Shown: positions 9,055 to 18,883, numbered from the stretch's first letter. The stretch is DNA of 64,000 bases from Bog-756 sp963730685 (GCA_963730685.1 CAVSSP010000004.1:1749682-1813681); one strand, 5' to 3'. Numbers and translations: made by a program. Notes: generated by a model not told the origin, from the letters alone.

Positions 9055-9930
9055 ATGAAAGCGCTCCTCCAGGGCCTCCTCGGTCCCGTGGATCAGCTCA
9101 CCCCCGTCAGGCGCGGCTACGCCCACAATGAGCGCGCCGTCGCGGTGGCCAGGGACGGGCATTCCGTGTTCGCCAAACGGGCTGTGGACGAGGAGACGGC
9201 GGGGTGGCTCCGTAGCGAGCACCGGATGTACGAGGCACTGGCGGGAACGGACTTGGCCCCCCGGCTCCTGGGTTGGATCGACGACGACCTGCCGGTTCTC
9301 GTGTTGGAGGACCTCTCCGGGTGCGTCTGGCCACCGCCATGGGATGCGGCGCGGATCGGAGCCGTGCTCACAGCCCTTGCCCGAGTGGCGGAGATCAGAC
9401 CGCCGGTGGGGTTGCCGGCGTTGGCAGACGAGACCGCGTCCGAGCAGGGATGGGACCTGGTCCTGGCCGAGCCGGCCGAATTCTTGTCCTTGGGGATCTG
9501 CGACCCCGAGTGGCTCGAACGGACCGGGCCCGACCTCGCCCGCGCCTCGGCCGGCACTCCGCTGTCCGGAGACCGCCTGCTCCACTGCGATGTCCGCAGC
9601 GACAACCTGTGCCTGTGCGAAGGAAGGGCCGTCTTGTTCGACTGGAACCTGGCATGCACCGGTAACCCGATGTTCGACGTCGCCTTCTGGCTGCCCAGCC
9701 TCGAATCGGAGGGAGGCCCACCACCCGAGGTCGTGGCGCCGGCCTGCCCGCCGGAACTCGCCGCCTATGTGGCCGGGTTCTTCGCCGCCCGTGCGGGCCA
9801 ACCCGTGATTCCCCACGCCCCCGCCGTCCGCCAGGTCCAGCTCACCCAGTTGCGGTCCGCACTCCCCTGGGCCGTCCGTGCTCTCGGGCTGGAGCACCCC
9901 CAGCCGCCCCGGGGAGGCGGTCAGGGCTGA
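9055..9930 (+). CDS. aminoglycoside phosphotransferase-fold kinase
   Basis: A 291-aa APH/choline-kinase-fold protein. The catalytic loop LLHCDVRSDNLCL supplies Asp and Asn, and LFDWNLACTGNP is the metal-binding segment. APH-family proteins phosphorylate small hydroxylated substrates; most chromosomal members are not resistance enzymes. ATG 9055 follows the divergent GT87 gene and starts at the first family-like residues. The substrate is unknown. Confidence 0.85.
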   Translation: MKALLQGLLGPVDQLTPVRRGYAHNERAVAVARDGHSVFAKRAVDEETAGWLRSEHRMYEALAGTDLAPRLLGWIDDDLPVLVLEDLSGCVWPPPWDAARIGAVLTALARVAEIRPPVGLPALADETASEQGWDLVLAEPAEFLSLGICDPEWLERTGPDLARASAGTPLSGDRLLHCDVRSDNLCLCEGRAVLFDWNLACTGNPMFDVAFWLPSLESEGGPPPEVVAPACPPELAAYVAGFFAARAGQPVIPHAPAVRQVQLTQLRSALPWAVRALGLEHPQPPRGGGQG

Positions 9931-9972
9931 CAGGCATCGTCGTCCACTTCGACACGGCGCGATAATCAGCAC

Positions 9973-10533
9973 ATGGGCCGGACCTACGACCGCATCGACG
10001 ACCGGACGGCGCAGTGGTTGGAGGATCAGCCGTTGTTCTTCGTGGCCACAGCACCCATGGACGGCGATGGCCTGGTGAACTGCTCGCCCAAGGGGAACCG
10101 CCATGAATTCGCGGTCCTGTCCGATCGGACCGTGGCGTACCTCGACCAGACGGGGAGCGGCGTCGAGACGATTGCCCACCTGCGAGAGAACGGTCGCATC
10201 GTGTTGATGTTCTGTGCCCTTGACGGGCCGGCGCGGATCATCCGTCTGCACGGAAGGGGTCGCCCGGTCTTTGCCGGCTCAGAGGAGTTCGATCGACTCC
10301 TCGAGAGGTTCCCAGGCGGCCGGGGTACTGGAGTCCGATCGGTCATCGAGGTCGAGGTCCACCGCATCGCCGATTCGTGTGGGTACGGGGTGCCCATCCT
10401 GTCGTTCGACCGACACCGCTCCACCCTGGAGGAATGGTCCACCAGGAAAGGACGGGATGGCATACGGCAGTACTGGCTCGATAAGAACGCCGCCAGTCTC
10501 GATGACCTTCCGGGTATGCCCGGCAACCAGTAA
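9973..10533 (+). CDS. pyridoxamine 5'-phosphate oxidase-fold (PPOX) protein
   Basis: A 186-aa split-barrel flavin-binding-fold protein. LFFVATAPMDGDGLVNCSPKG and the later RIIRLHGRGRPVF segment are typical of the PPOX-putative subfamily. Members bind FMN, F420 or heme; the exact cofactor is not deducible here. It follows the kinase gene by 42 bases and could share its transcript. Confidence 0.87.
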   Translation: MGRTYDRIDDRTAQWLEDQPLFFVATAPMDGDGLVNCSPKGNRHEFAVLSDRTVAYLDQTGSGVETIAHLRENGRIVLMFCALDGPARIIRLHGRGRPVFAGSEEFDRLLERFPGGRGTGVRSVIEVEVHRIADSCGYGVPILSFDRHRSTLEEWSTRKGRDGIRQYWLDKNAASLDDLPGMPGNQ

Positions 10534-10592
10534 GTCGATAGGAGCCAGCGCTGCGGGAGGCCGGAGGCCCCCGACTTGGACGTCGCCGGTGC

Positions 10593-11513
10593 TCAGTGGA
10601 TCGGTGGCGGTGATCCCTCGACGCTGGCCAGCAACGAGGGATCCCACTCGCAGATCGTGCATGCGTGCCGGAACGCGGAGCGGGCGAACGCGAGCCCCGC
10701 GCCGAACGGATCAGGACTCGAGCACACGTCCCGCCAGTCGAGCACGAATTCGCCCAGTGCGGTGTCCCATCGGCTCGCCGGGGGGTCAAGTGTGGCCTTG
10801 TCGAAACCCGTGGGAGCCGGGTGGGTATAGGCATAGAACGCCGCCCTGCCGTAGCGCTGATCCCCGGGCCACCAGCCGACGGCCACCTCCTGCGCGTCCA
10901 TCGCATTGCGCATGATGAAGTCATCCGACGGCGGTTCGGCCGGAAGACCGGAGAACAGGCTGACGGAGAGATCGAACGAGCCCCACCAGGCGTTGACCGG
11001 GGTCGATCGGCCCCGATACGGAGCTCGGAAGGCGGCCAGCACAAGTGCTGCTCGGGTGGCGGCGGCGAAGTAATTCGATACCCCATCTGGGTCATACCGC
11101 ACGTGGTCGTCATCCTCGTCGAGCGGCACGGTCCAGGGGACCTCTTGTGGCCGGGGGTCGATCTTGACCGACCCGACGAGGTCACCGACCGCACCCAGCA
11201 CCTCGCGTGTCACGGTGCCCACCGGACGGTCGGGCGTCAGCGCGATGCGTCGATCCCCCCTCGTACCGGTCTCGACGATCACCTCATGACTCCGTAGATC
11301 GAGGATCACCACGAACATGCCGGAGCCGTCCGGTGCCGGCAGTGGCGCCGTCTCCCACCCCCTCGCCGTGAGTCGCAGGGCCGCGTGCTGTAGCTCGGGT
11401 TCGGGGGCTGCCAGCGCTACGGCCAACTTGCCGAGCAGCTGGGTATGTGCGTGAAGGGTGTCACAGGTGTCACTCCAGTCACCGTAGGAGACGTCCGGCC
11501 ACATCGAGGACAT
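10593..11513 (-). CDS. DUF5996 family protein
   Basis: A 306-aa soluble protein matching the DUF5996 pattern: WPDVSYGDWSDTCDTLHAHTQ near the start, WWGSFDLSVSLFSG in the middle, and WWPGDQRYGRAAFYAYTHP towards the end. The family is widespread in actinobacteria and its function is unknown. ATG 11513 fits the usual family N-terminus. It stands alone, convergent with the PPOX gene. Confidence 0.85.
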   Translation of the reverse strand: MSSMWPDVSYGDWSDTCDTLHAHTQLLGKLAVALAAPEPELQHAALRLTARGWETAPLPAPDGSGMFVVILDLRSHEVIVETGTRGDRRIALTPDRPVGTVTREVLGAVGDLVGSVKIDPRPQEVPWTVPLDEDDDHVRYDPDGVSNYFAAATRAALVLAAFRAPYRGRSTPVNAWWGSFDLSVSLFSGLPAEPPSDDFIMRNAMDAQEVAVGWWPGDQRYGRAAFYAYTHPAPTGFDKATLDPPASRWDTALGEFVLDWRDVCSSPDPFGAGLAFARSAFRHACTICEWDPSLLASVEGSPPPIH

Positions 11514-11642
11514 GGGCCGACGCTAGCAATCGGTCGGCGGAGCCTCAACCGCCCGGGGGGCCACCGCCGCAAACCTCGGGATCGCGCCCCGTCGAAGAAC
11601 GGCGCCTCCTGGCGCTCCACGAATCCGCGGCGGTCGAGGCCG

Positions 11643-11909
11643 TCAGCGGCGCTGGCCGTGCCGCACCCAATCAGGTGCAGGAGCGAGCAGGGTCGACACC
11701 GGGACCGCTGGGGGCACCGACCCCTCGACACTTCGCAGCGCCATCACCATCGCCACGACCCACCCGATGACGGACCACCCGAACACCAGGTTCACGGCGA
11801 AGAGACCGTCGACGTGGGTGACCCCGCGGGTCTTGCCGATGATGAACGGAGCGAAGTAGACAAGTCCTGCGACAACCGCAACAACCAGTACGAACATGCC
11901 CTTGAGCAT
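11643..11909 (-). CDS. superinfection immunity family small membrane protein
   Basis: An 88-aa protein with two membrane helices (LVVAVVAGLVYFAPFIIG and FAVNLVFGWSVIGWVVAMVMA). The segment NLVFGWSVIGWV followed by MAL is the hallmark of the family related to phage T4 Imm, so the name reflects homology only. Most members are chromosomal and their function is unknown. The C-terminal 25 residues are proline-rich and polar. There is no phage context here. Confidence 0.75.
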   Translation of the reverse strand: MLKGMFVLVVAVVAGLVYFAPFIIGKTRGVTHVDGLFAVNLVFGWSVIGWVVAMVMALRSVEGSVPPAVPVSTLLAPAPDWVRHGQRR

Positions 11910-12096
11910 GGAGGAATCCTACCGACCGGCTGGTCGATTCAGTGGGATCCCGGCCGTGCTCCCGCCTCTGGTCGTTGTCGTCCCGAACCTCCAACGGCCC
12001 CGATCGGGCCGGGCGCGGGTGCTGAGGATGCTCGGATGCCACCAGCATCCGTCCCGTGGCAGCTCACCCTCGGTTGTGCTCACTAGTGTCGGGGAG

Positions 12097-12507
12097 GTGA
12101 CGTCGATCAACCAGCCGGTGCCTGGCGCACCGATCACCGGGCTGTCGCACGTGCAGCTCCTGGTGTCCGACGTCGGCACCAGTGCCCGGTGGTATCGGGC
12201 CGCGCTAGGTCTCGAGCTCCTGGCCGAAGATCCCGACACCGGCTATGTGGCGCTGAAACACCGCAATGCCAAGGTGGTGATCGTGCTCACCAAGGGCCGC
12301 GGAACAGAGAGCGCTTCGCCTCACTCGCCCAGCGGAGTACTGGATCATCTGGCGTTCGCCGTGCCCGACGGTGATTCGCTGCGTGCCTGGGCCGAGCACC
12401 TGGGCGTGGTCGGGATCGACCACCCCGGAGTTGCCCTGGAGAACGGTCACCCGTCGCTCCAACTTCGCGACCCTGATGGCATCGCCATCGAGCTGGTGGC
12501 ACCCTGA
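12097..12507 (+). CDS. VOC (glyoxalase/dioxygenase fold) protein
   Basis: A 136-aa vicinal-oxygen-chelate protein with LSHVQLLVSDVGTSARWY at the first beta-alpha unit, LDHLAFAVPDGDSL for the second, and the ending LQLRDPDGIAIEL. Metal-ligand candidates are His in LSHVQ and LDHLA and Glu in IAIEL. GTG 12097 has a good upstream GGGGAGG, so it is preferred. The reaction is unknown; the family includes glyoxalases, bleomycin-resistance proteins and dioxygenases. Confidence 0.87.
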   Translation: MTSINQPVPGAPITGLSHVQLLVSDVGTSARWYRAALGLELLAEDPDTGYVALKHRNAKVVIVLTKGRGTESASPHSPSGVLDHLAFAVPDGDSLRAWAEHLGVVGIDHPGVALENGHPSLQLRDPDGIAIELVAP

Positions 12508-12646
12508 TCATCGGTCATCCCGGACCGACGCTACGGTTGTGGCTACCCGGATCCGGCCCCGGAGCACGCCAGGTGCGCTGCGGTCCACTGAGGAAACGGC
12601 AGGAGAGATCCCCTCTCGTCGTCCCTGCAACCCACAAGGAACCCCC

Positions 12647-12904
12647 ATGACGCCTCCAGCCAGCGCCGTCCGCCTGATCGGCCACCAACGCCGCTTCGCC
12701 GAGTCGATCGCTCAGATCGACACCGAGCTGGAGTTCGCCTCCGGTATCGTCGTCGCCGCCCGCCGGGACGAAGTGGTGGCTGCCGCCCGAGCCGCCTACG
12801 GCCCCAGCGAGGACTTCCGTGGGGTGCGCGACGCCTGGGATGCCGTCTTCCCCGACGGCGTCTACAGCGCTTCCGGATTGGCCGAGGCCAAGCGCCTGGC
12901 ATAG
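12647..12904 (+). CDS. hypothetical protein, 85 aa
   Basis: Small soluble helical protein of unrecognised family, starting at ATG 12647 with an upstream AAGGA. The Ala-rich middle (GIVVAARRDEVVAAARAAYG) looks amphipathic. Codon use (strong G/C at third positions) matches neighbouring genes, which supports coding. No functional clue from neighbours. Confidence 0.5.
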   Translation: MTPPASAVRLIGHQRRFAESIAQIDTELEFASGIVVAARRDEVVAAARAAYGPSEDFRGVRDAWDAVFPDGVYSASGLAEAKRLA

Positions 12905-13033
12905 GTGCGGGACACCAGGATCACCAGCGCTTCCGGTCCGGGTGGTGGTGAAAGGCCGAGGGTCTCCCGGTTCCTCGGCACATGATTTAGTGTTTTGGGT
13001 GCGCAGTGTCGTCACGATGAGGAGGTCGCGTTC

Positions 13034-13669
13034 ATGACCGTTGCGATCATCGGCACAGGTGGGATCGGATCGGCTATCGCCCGCCAGCTCGCCTCGGGCG
13101 GCGAGACCCTGCGGTTGGCGAGTGCTGACAAAGAGTCGGCACAGAGGCTGGCCGCACAGATCGGTCCAGCTGCGGTAGCCGCCGTCGACAACCGCGACGC
13201 GTTGCGGGGCGGCGATGCTGTTGTCCTGGCGCTGCGGTTCTCTGTCCTCCAGGGCGTCATCGAGGAGATCGCCGACTTGCTCACCGACGAGCTCGTGGTC
13301 GTTCCGAGCAACCCGGTCACCACCGACGCACAAGGCAAACTCTTGCGTCTCCTGCCGAAAGGGCAGTCCTCCGGCGAGGTCGTGGCCGGTTGGTTGCCGG
13401 CGGGAGCGCACTTGGCCATGGCGTTCGGATCCTTGTCGGGCGGTCTGTTCGAGTCCTCTAGCCACCGCTCGCCGGAATTGGCGGTGCTCTTCTACGCCAC
13501 CGACGACGACCGCGCTGGTGACGACGTCGAGCGGTTGATCCGGGTGGCGGGGTTCCATCCGATGAGAGTCGGTGGGATCGCCCAGTCGGGTCGACTCGAG
13601 GTGGGCGGCGACCTCCACGATGTCGTCGTCGGTCCCGCAGAGGCGTCCGCCCTGATCGGCGGGGCTTGA
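13034..13669 (+). CDS. NADP/F420-dependent oxidoreductase-like NAD(P)-binding protein
   Basis: A 211-aa Rossmann protein with the dinucleotide motif IIGTGGIGSAIARQLASGG at the N-terminus and, later, VVVPSNPVT and MAFGSLSGG, as in F420H2:NADP oxidoreductase (Fno/NpdG)-like and NADP-oxidoreductase families. It probably carries out hydride transfer with NADP; F420 use is possible but not shown. ATG 13034 has GAGGAG about ten bases upstream. Confidence 0.83.
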   Translation: MTVAIIGTGGIGSAIARQLASGGETLRLASADKESAQRLAAQIGPAAVAAVDNRDALRGGDAVVLALRFSVLQGVIEEIADLLTDELVVVPSNPVTTDAQGKLLRLLPKGQSSGEVVAGWLPAGAHLAMAFGSLSGGLFESSSHRSPELAVLFYATDDDRAGDDVERLIRVAGFHPMRVGGIAQSGRLEVGGDLHDVVVGPAEASALIGGA

Positions 13670-13806
13670 TCGTTCAGCGGAAAGTGTCGCCCCGCGTCGG
13701 TCGGGGTTGGCCCAGGCGGCTCGACGACCCTGATGTTCGCCAGGTCCGTCGGGGAGACCCTCAGCCCCACGAGAGAAACCGCGGCTCGAGGGGCCATCCG
13801 GTCGCG

Positions 13807-15117
13807 TCAGGCAGACCCAGCGATGGTGAGTGGGATGGTGGCCTGAACCGTCGTCGGGGTCTTGACCTTCTTCCTGCCGTTCAGCGTGACGACCGTCTCG
13901 GTGACCTCCACCGTTACAGAGTTCGGGCCGGCGGCCAGCCTGGCGTTCGGCGTTCCCGACAGGACTCCCGAACCGGAAAGCTTCAGTCCCCTCGGCAATG
14001 CGATCTTCTTCCACTTCAACGTGGTGGCGAAGGGAGCGTCGCTCGTCCCGAGATTTACCGCCTGGAGTGTCACTGGGCCATAGGAGATACCCGGTGCGGC
14101 AGCCGGAAGGCTGGGGACAACGATGGCGAAGTTCACCGCGATGCGGCTTATGGTGTTGTCGCAGCTGTTGACCACCCACGCACCGCCGGAGCTGTCGACG
14201 GCGGTACTCGTCGGGCAATTTCCAACTCCGATGGTCTGAATGGCGGAGCCGTCGGACGCGTCCAGCTCGGACACGGTGTTGTTCCAGTAGTTGGCGGCCC
14301 ATACGTGCGTCCCGTCCGACGAAATGGAAGCACTGGTTTCGATGCCGTAGGGATTGCTGACGGGACTTCCGATCGACCGTACGACCGAGCTGTCTGTCTC
14401 ATTCAGTTCCGTGACAGTACCGTTCCCCCAATTCTGCACCCAGACATGAGATCCGTCCAACGCCACCGATGTGGGCGTGGGACCAGTGATGGTGGATCCG
14501 GTCACGAGGCCGGTCGAGGCATTGATCTCCGTCACCGAATGCCCGGGATCGAGAAAGGTGCCGAAGTTCGTGACCCAGACCGTTTGCCCGTTGGAAACGA
14601 TGCCCTGGGGTTCATTGAATCCGCCGATGGTCCTCACGACCGACCCGGTCGTCGCGTCGATCTCCGAAACCGTGTTGTCGCCCCCGTTCGTCACCCAGAC
14701 ATGGTTCCCGTCCGACGAGATACCCGATGGAGCGGCACCTACGGGAATGTTCCGTACAAACGATCCGTCCGACTCGTCCAATTCCGTGACTCCCGAGTAG
14801 CCGACATCGTCCGCCACCCAGACGTGGGTGCCGTCCGCCGACGCATCGACCGGGCCGGCGCCCACGGGAATGGTGCGGACCAGTGCTCCGTCGGAATCAT
14901 TGAATTCGGTCACGGTGCTGTCAAGGTCGTTTGTCACCCAAAGGTGAGCACCATCAGAGGTAATGCTCTCCGGGGCGTCGCCGACAGAGACGGTATGGTC
15001 CACTGCGGCAGCTGACGCGGGCTCGATTTCCCACGCTGTCGTTCCGACAGCCACTCCCGCGAACACCAGCCCCCCGGCCAATGCAGCCCGCAACGTCTTC
15101 CCGCCCGCCAAATTCAT
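13807..15117 (-). CDS. secreted YncE/NHL-like beta-propeller protein
   Basis: A 436-aa exported protein with a signal peptide ending near residue 37 (EPASAAA). It then has about seven blades of about 45 aa, each containing a phrase like DGxHVWVTNxxDNTVSEIDxxTGSVVRTI. The last 110 residues form an Ig-like putative domain (PGISYGPVTLQAVNLGTS). ATG 15117 has GGAGG nine bases upstream; TTG 15123 is less likely. Such propellers bind proteins or ligands at the cell surface; no catalytic site is seen. Confidence 0.82.
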   Translation of the reverse strand: MNLAGGKTLRAALAGGLVFAGVAVGTTAWEIEPASAAAVDHTVSVGDAPESITSDGAHLWVTNDLDSTVTEFNDSDGALVRTIPVGAGPVDASADGTHVWVADDVGYSGVTELDESDGSFVRNIPVGAAPSGISSDGNHVWVTNGGDNTVSEIDATTGSVVRTIGGFNEPQGIVSNGQTVWVTNFGTFLDPGHSVTEINASTGLVTGSTITGPTPTSVALDGSHVWVQNWGNGTVTELNETDSSVVRSIGSPVSNPYGIETSASISSDGTHVWAANYWNNTVSELDASDGSAIQTIGVGNCPTSTAVDSSGGAWVVNSCDNTISRIAVNFAIVVPSLPAAAPGISYGPVTLQAVNLGTSDAPFATTLKWKKIALPRGLKLSGSGVLSGTPNARLAAGPNSVTVEVTETVVTLNGRKKVKTPTTVQATIPLTIAGSA

Positions 15118-15305
15118 CGACAAGAACCTCCGCTCAACGGTTCCAGTAACCCGCCTGACCGTGTTCTAGCAGCTACCAACCCACCCTGCACTGCCGAGAT
15201 CGGACCATCGCGTTCCCGGCCGGCCTCGGCAGAGACCTCGAGGGAAAGTCCCTGCAGAGCGAGCCGACGCCCGTGATGCGCCGACGGAAGACACGCCGAC
15301 CTGCC

Positions 15306-15992
15306 TTACCACCCGAGCTCATCGTCGCCCTCCTGGAACGTGCCACTCGGTCCATCCCGTCCGATGGTTGCCATCCTCACGATGACGGCCGCCCCCCTTT
15401 CGACCGGCTGCCCTGCCCCGCTGAATGGAGTGAGGTCGGTGGCGGTGAAGCCAGGCTCGACGGCATTGAACTTTATCTGCGGGAATGTCTTGGCGTACTG
15501 CACAGTGAGCATCGAAACGGCAGCTTTGCTGGCGCCGTAGATGATCGACGGGAAATGGAACTGGCGCCGATCGGGATTGGTGACGGCCCAGAACGAACCG
15601 AGCGCGCTGGAGACGTTGACCACAACCGGATTGTCCGACTTCTCCAACAGCGGCAGTGCAGCCTGGGTGACACGGATGACACCGACGGCGTTGGTGTCGA
15701 ACACCTCCAGCGCGACCGGGCCGTCGACGTCCGCGGTCGTACTGATCCCGGCGTTGTTGACCAGCACGTCAAGGTGGCCCTCACGTTCGTCGATGACGCC
15801 CACGGCGCCGACCACCGACGCATCGTCGGTCACATCAAGGTGCACGAACCGGGCGGAGAGCTCGGCCGCGGCCGCCTCTCCACGCTCGATGTTCCGGGCC
15901 CCAATGTAGACGGTGTGGCCGCGTTGGATCAGTTGGCGGGCGGTCTCGTAGCCGAGACCTTTGTTGGCTCCCGTGATGAGCGTTACCGTCAT
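15306..15992 (-). CDS. short-chain dehydrogenase/reductase
   Basis: A 228-aa classical SDR. It has TGANKGLGYETARQL for NAD(P) binding, LVNNAGI, catalytic Ser in NVSSALGSF, and YGASKAAV with the catalytic Tyr and Lys. The C-terminal VEPGFTATDL is typical. It resembles carbonyl reductase-like SDRs of unknown substrate. ATG 15992 is chosen since the Rossmann strand starts at TVTLITG; the longer upstream frame is proline-rich. Confidence 0.9.
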   Translation of the reverse strand: MTVTLITGANKGLGYETARQLIQRGHTVYIGARNIERGEAAAAELSARFVHLDVTDDASVVGAVGVIDEREGHLDVLVNNAGISTTADVDGPVALEVFDTNAVGVIRVTQAALPLLEKSDNPVVVNVSSALGSFWAVTNPDRRQFHFPSIIYGASKAAVSMLTVQYAKTFPQIKFNAVEPGFTATDLTPFSGAGQPVERGAAVIVRMATIGRDGPSGTFQEGDDELGW

Positions 15993-16174
15993 GGCTGGTC
16001 TCCCCTGTAGGTTCGTGATCATCGGTGGATCCGCTGGCACTCCGCTCGAGCCGCGCGGACCCGGCGGCGGGATGTCTCCATAGTTGGGCGGCGTGGTGTC
16101 TCGCATTCAGCGAACACAGATCTCAGCCGCTGTTGCGGGCGCGGGGCCAGTCTCGGTGACGGCCCGCTGGTTGT

Positions 16175-17185
16175 CTACAGCTGCCGGATGACCGTCGCTG
16201 GCACGCCCGCGACAAGGGTCGCCGGCGGAACGTCGTGAGTGACGACTGCCCCGGCGGCGACGACGGAGTCAGCGCCGATGGTCACTCCGGGCAAGACCGT
16301 CGCAGCCGTGCCGATCCACACATTTCGCTCGATCGCGATCGGCTCCACGGTGATGTACGCCCGACGCCTGTCCGGTTCGACCGGATGACCGGCTGTGACC
16401 AGATTGACCTTGTTGGCGATCATGACCTCGTCCGCGACGTCGATGGTCCCGTGTCCGGTGAACATGCACCCGTAGCCGATGAAGACAGACCGACCGATGG
16501 TGATGTTCAGCCCATAGTCAGCATAGAAAGGAGGGATGAGGTGGAATGCATCGCCGACAGGCTTGCCGATCAACTCCTCGAAGGCCTCTCGGACCAGGTC
16601 CGGCTCGTCCCAGCAGTAGCCACTCAACTTGGACGACAGTCTGGTCGCCACTTTGATGCGTTCGGAGATGGCACGGAACTCCGGTGATCTGACGCCGATC
16701 CACTGACTCTCGCTCAGCGCCGGGGCTGAGGCGAAGGGCTCACGGGAGGCAGCCATCGTCGCCATGATGGCGGCCAGCTCCCCGTCGTCATCACCTGACC
16801 CGGCCCGAAGGTCATGGACTTCGGCGGTGATGGCCGTCACGAGCTCGCTCGCCCCCGCCGCCTTGATCTGTAGGTCCCGCAGTCGGGTCTCCCTGTCCCT
16901 CGACAGGAGCAGCTCGGCCTCCGCCCGCACGGTCCTACCGCTCTCCTTGGCCAACCGCTTCGCCTGCGCGATGAGCGCATCGGCCTCGACCTCGGTATAG
17001 GTCACCTGCTTCTCCATCAGAAGGCCGATCACATCACGTCGGGCAGTCCTGGCCACCAGCCGACTGTAACGTCTCTGCAGCTGCGGCCGTGTCCGAGGAC
17101 CGACAAGGTTCTGACGGTACCTGCGTCGGCGGTCGCTGCCCGCCACTGCCCGCACAGACGGTGATACGGGCAGGAGCGCCGTCAC
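16175..17185 (-). CDS. sugar O-acetyltransferase (maltose/galactoside acetyltransferase family)
   Basis: The C-terminal half is a left-handed beta-helix acetyltransferase: PPFYADYGLNITIG, GHPVEPDRRR, IERNVWIGTAATVLPGVTIG and GAVVTHDVPPATLVAGVPA match the Maa/NodL/LacA family, with the catalytic His in GHPV. The preceding SPEFRAISERIK region is the usual cap. The N-terminus is unusual: about 50 basic residues from GTG 17185, or a later start at ATG 17017 followed by a charged helical stretch. About 100 residues longer than the family, so the N-terminal part could be a fused or mis-started segment. Confidence 0.8.
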   Translation of the reverse strand: MTALLPVSPSVRAVAGSDRRRRYRQNLVGPRTRPQLQRRYSRLVARTARRDVIGLLMEKQVTYTEVEADALIAQAKRLAKESGRTVRAEAELLLSRDRETRLRDLQIKAAGASELVTAITAEVHDLRAGSGDDDGELAAIMATMAASREPFASAPALSESQWIGVRSPEFRAISERIKVATRLSSKLSGYCWDEPDLVREAFEELIGKPVGDAFHLIPPFYADYGLNITIGRSVFIGYGCMFTGHGTIDVADEVMIANKVNLVTAGHPVEPDRRRAYITVEPIAIERNVWIGTAATVLPGVTIGADSVVAAGAVVTHDVPPATLVAGVPATVIRQL

Positions 17186-17250
17186 CAGACGAGTGGGTCT
17201 GATCCATCCCAGGAGCTCGCTTCGTCGATCATCGCGCCTGAGACGCAGAG

Positions 17251-17324
17251 TGGGCGCTAGAGGACTCGAACCTCCGACCTCAGCCGTGTGAAGGCTGCGC
17301 TCTAACCAACTGAGCTAAACGCCC
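17251..17324 (-). tRNA. tRNA-Val(CAC)
   Basis: Reads on the minus strand as a full 74-nt cloverleaf. The acceptor GGGCGTT pairs with AGCGCCC, the D-arm is GCTC...GAGC, the anticodon stem-loop is CAGCC-TTCACAC-GGCTG giving anticodon CAC, and the T-arm is GAGG-TTCGAGT-CCTC, with discriminator A. No CCA is encoded. Confidence 0.95.
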
Positions 17325-17476
17325 GGACGAATGCCACGGTCTCCCATACCGAGGCAAACCAGATCGACATCGTAGCCTGCCCCATGTTCTGTCGACCCAC
17401 GGAGCCCTCGGCAGCGACCCCGGACACGGCTCGGGTTGGTCGGATCCATCTGCGGATGCCTGGTGAGGACCTCCGC

Positions 17477-18883
17477 CTACGGAAACGGCGCACGCCGGTC
17501 GAAGCCGATGGCCGCCTCCAGTGCGGCTGCCGAACGGAGCACGACCAGATCGGCATGCTGGGGCCCGACCAGTTGGATCCCGATCGGCAGCCCGTCCGCC
17601 GACAACCCCGCACAGATCGATGCCGCCGGCGACCGGGTCATGTTGAACGGGTACGTGAACTTGACCCAGTTGACGTCCGTCACTCCGTTGATCATCCCCG
17701 AGCCGCCGAGCGACCGGGGTGGCGGCGGTGCCGCCATCGTCGGGGTCACCAGGAGCCGGTACTCGTGGAACAGCTCCACCAGCCGCAGGTTCAGCGTGTG
17801 GCACGCGTCCTCGGCCCGGACCAGGTCCAGCGCACTGGTACCGGCGGCCCCCTCGATGACCAGCGCCAGTACCGGGTCCACCCGGTCCCAGGTCGGAGTC
17901 TGGCGGACGTGGGCGTGGGTCCGGAGGTTGTAGACCCCCGACAGGGTCAGCCACTGGTCGACCGGGTCGGAGTCGAAGACGCCGTCGATCTCGACGACCT
18001 CGGTCCCCAACGAGGCGAGCACCTCCACGGCCCGCTCGCACGTCGCCAACACCTCTGCGTCCACGTCGGCATAGCCGAGCGTCGGCGACCAGGCCACCTT
18101 GCGCGGGGGACGCGGGTCGTCGAGGGCGGCGGTCCACGACGCCTCGGGGCGGGGAAGCGACCGCAGGTCGCTCGGATCGGGCCCGACCACGACCTCGAGG
18201 GCCGCAACCACGTCCGACAGCCGCTGCGCCATCGGGCCCTTGGTCGACAGGTTCTGCCAGTCCGGTGCCGACTGACCACCGCTCGGCACCCGACCGAGCG
18301 ACGGTTTCATGGCCGACAGGCCGCAGCACGCCGACGGGATCCGCAACGATCCCCCACCGTCCGATCCGGTGGCCAGGGGCACCATCCCCGCGGCGATGGC
18401 GGCTGCGCTGCCCCCCGAGGACCCGCCCGGTGTGTGATCGAGGTTCCATGGGTTCAGGGTCGGCCCGAACTGCGGGTTGTCGGTATCGGCCTTCCAGCCC
18501 AGCTCGGGAGTGTTGGTCTTGCCGACCACCACGCAACCGGCTGCCACCAGTCGGGCGACCAGGGGGGAGTCTGCCGACGCCGCAGGATCGTCCGCGAACG
18601 CAACCGATCCGTGCGTGGTGACGTAGCCGGCGGCGTCCTCGAGATCCTTGACTCCGAGGGGGATCCCGGCCAAGGGACCGGGATCGACCCCGTCAGCCAC
18701 CATCCGGTCCACGGTGGCCGCCCTCTGGCGGGCATGCACCGGATCGACGGCCACGAACGCATTGAGGCGGGGGTTGTGCCGGGCGATCTGGTCGAGCGCG
18801 TGCTCCACCAGGTCACCAGCGGACCGCTCCCCCTTCCGCACCTGTGAGGCCAGGTCGACGACCGAGTGATCGCGGAAGTCCAT
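17477..18883 (-). CDS. amidase signature family enzyme
   Basis: A 468-aa amidase. The Ser-cisSer-Lys triad is visible: Lys in PLGVKDLEDAAG, cis-Ser and nucleophile Ser in HTPGGSSGGSAAAIAAG and GSDGGGSLRIPS. It ends with FNMTRSPAASI and GLPIGIQLVG, as in the family. It hydrolyses carboxamides; the substrate range is unknown. ATG 18883 (MDFRDHS) matches family N-termini; the in-frame extension upstream has no support. Confidence 0.92.
   Translation of the reverse strand: MDFRDHSVVDLASQVRKGERSAGDLVEHALDQIARHNPRLNAFVAVDPVHARQRAATVDRMVADGVDPGPLAGIPLGVKDLEDAAGYVTTHGSVAFADDPAASADSPLVARLVAAGCVVVGKTNTPELGWKADTDNPQFGPTLNPWNLDHTPGGSSGGSAAAIAAGMVPLATGSDGGGSLRIPSACCGLSAMKPSLGRVPSGGQSAPDWQNLSTKGPMAQRLSDVVAALEVVVGPDPSDLRSLPRPEASWTAALDDPRPPRKVAWSPTLGYADVDAEVLATCERAVEVLASLGTEVVEIDGVFDSDPVDQWLTLSGVYNLRTHAHVRQTPTWDRVDPVLALVIEGAAGTSALDLVRAEDACHTLNLRLVELFHEYRLLVTPTMAAPPPPRSLGGSGMINGVTDVNWVKFTYPFNMTRSPAASICAGLSADGLPIGIQLVGPQHADLVVLRSAAALEAAIGFDRRAPFP

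Noticed and set aside
9055..9930. An aminoglycoside resistance gene
   Set aside because: Only the kinase fold is recognised. Most such chromosomal proteins are not resistance enzymes and there is no resistance or mobile context.
11643..11909. Evidence of a prophage from the 'superinfection immunity' name
   Set aside because: No phage structural, integrase or lysis genes nearby; the family is common in chromosomes.
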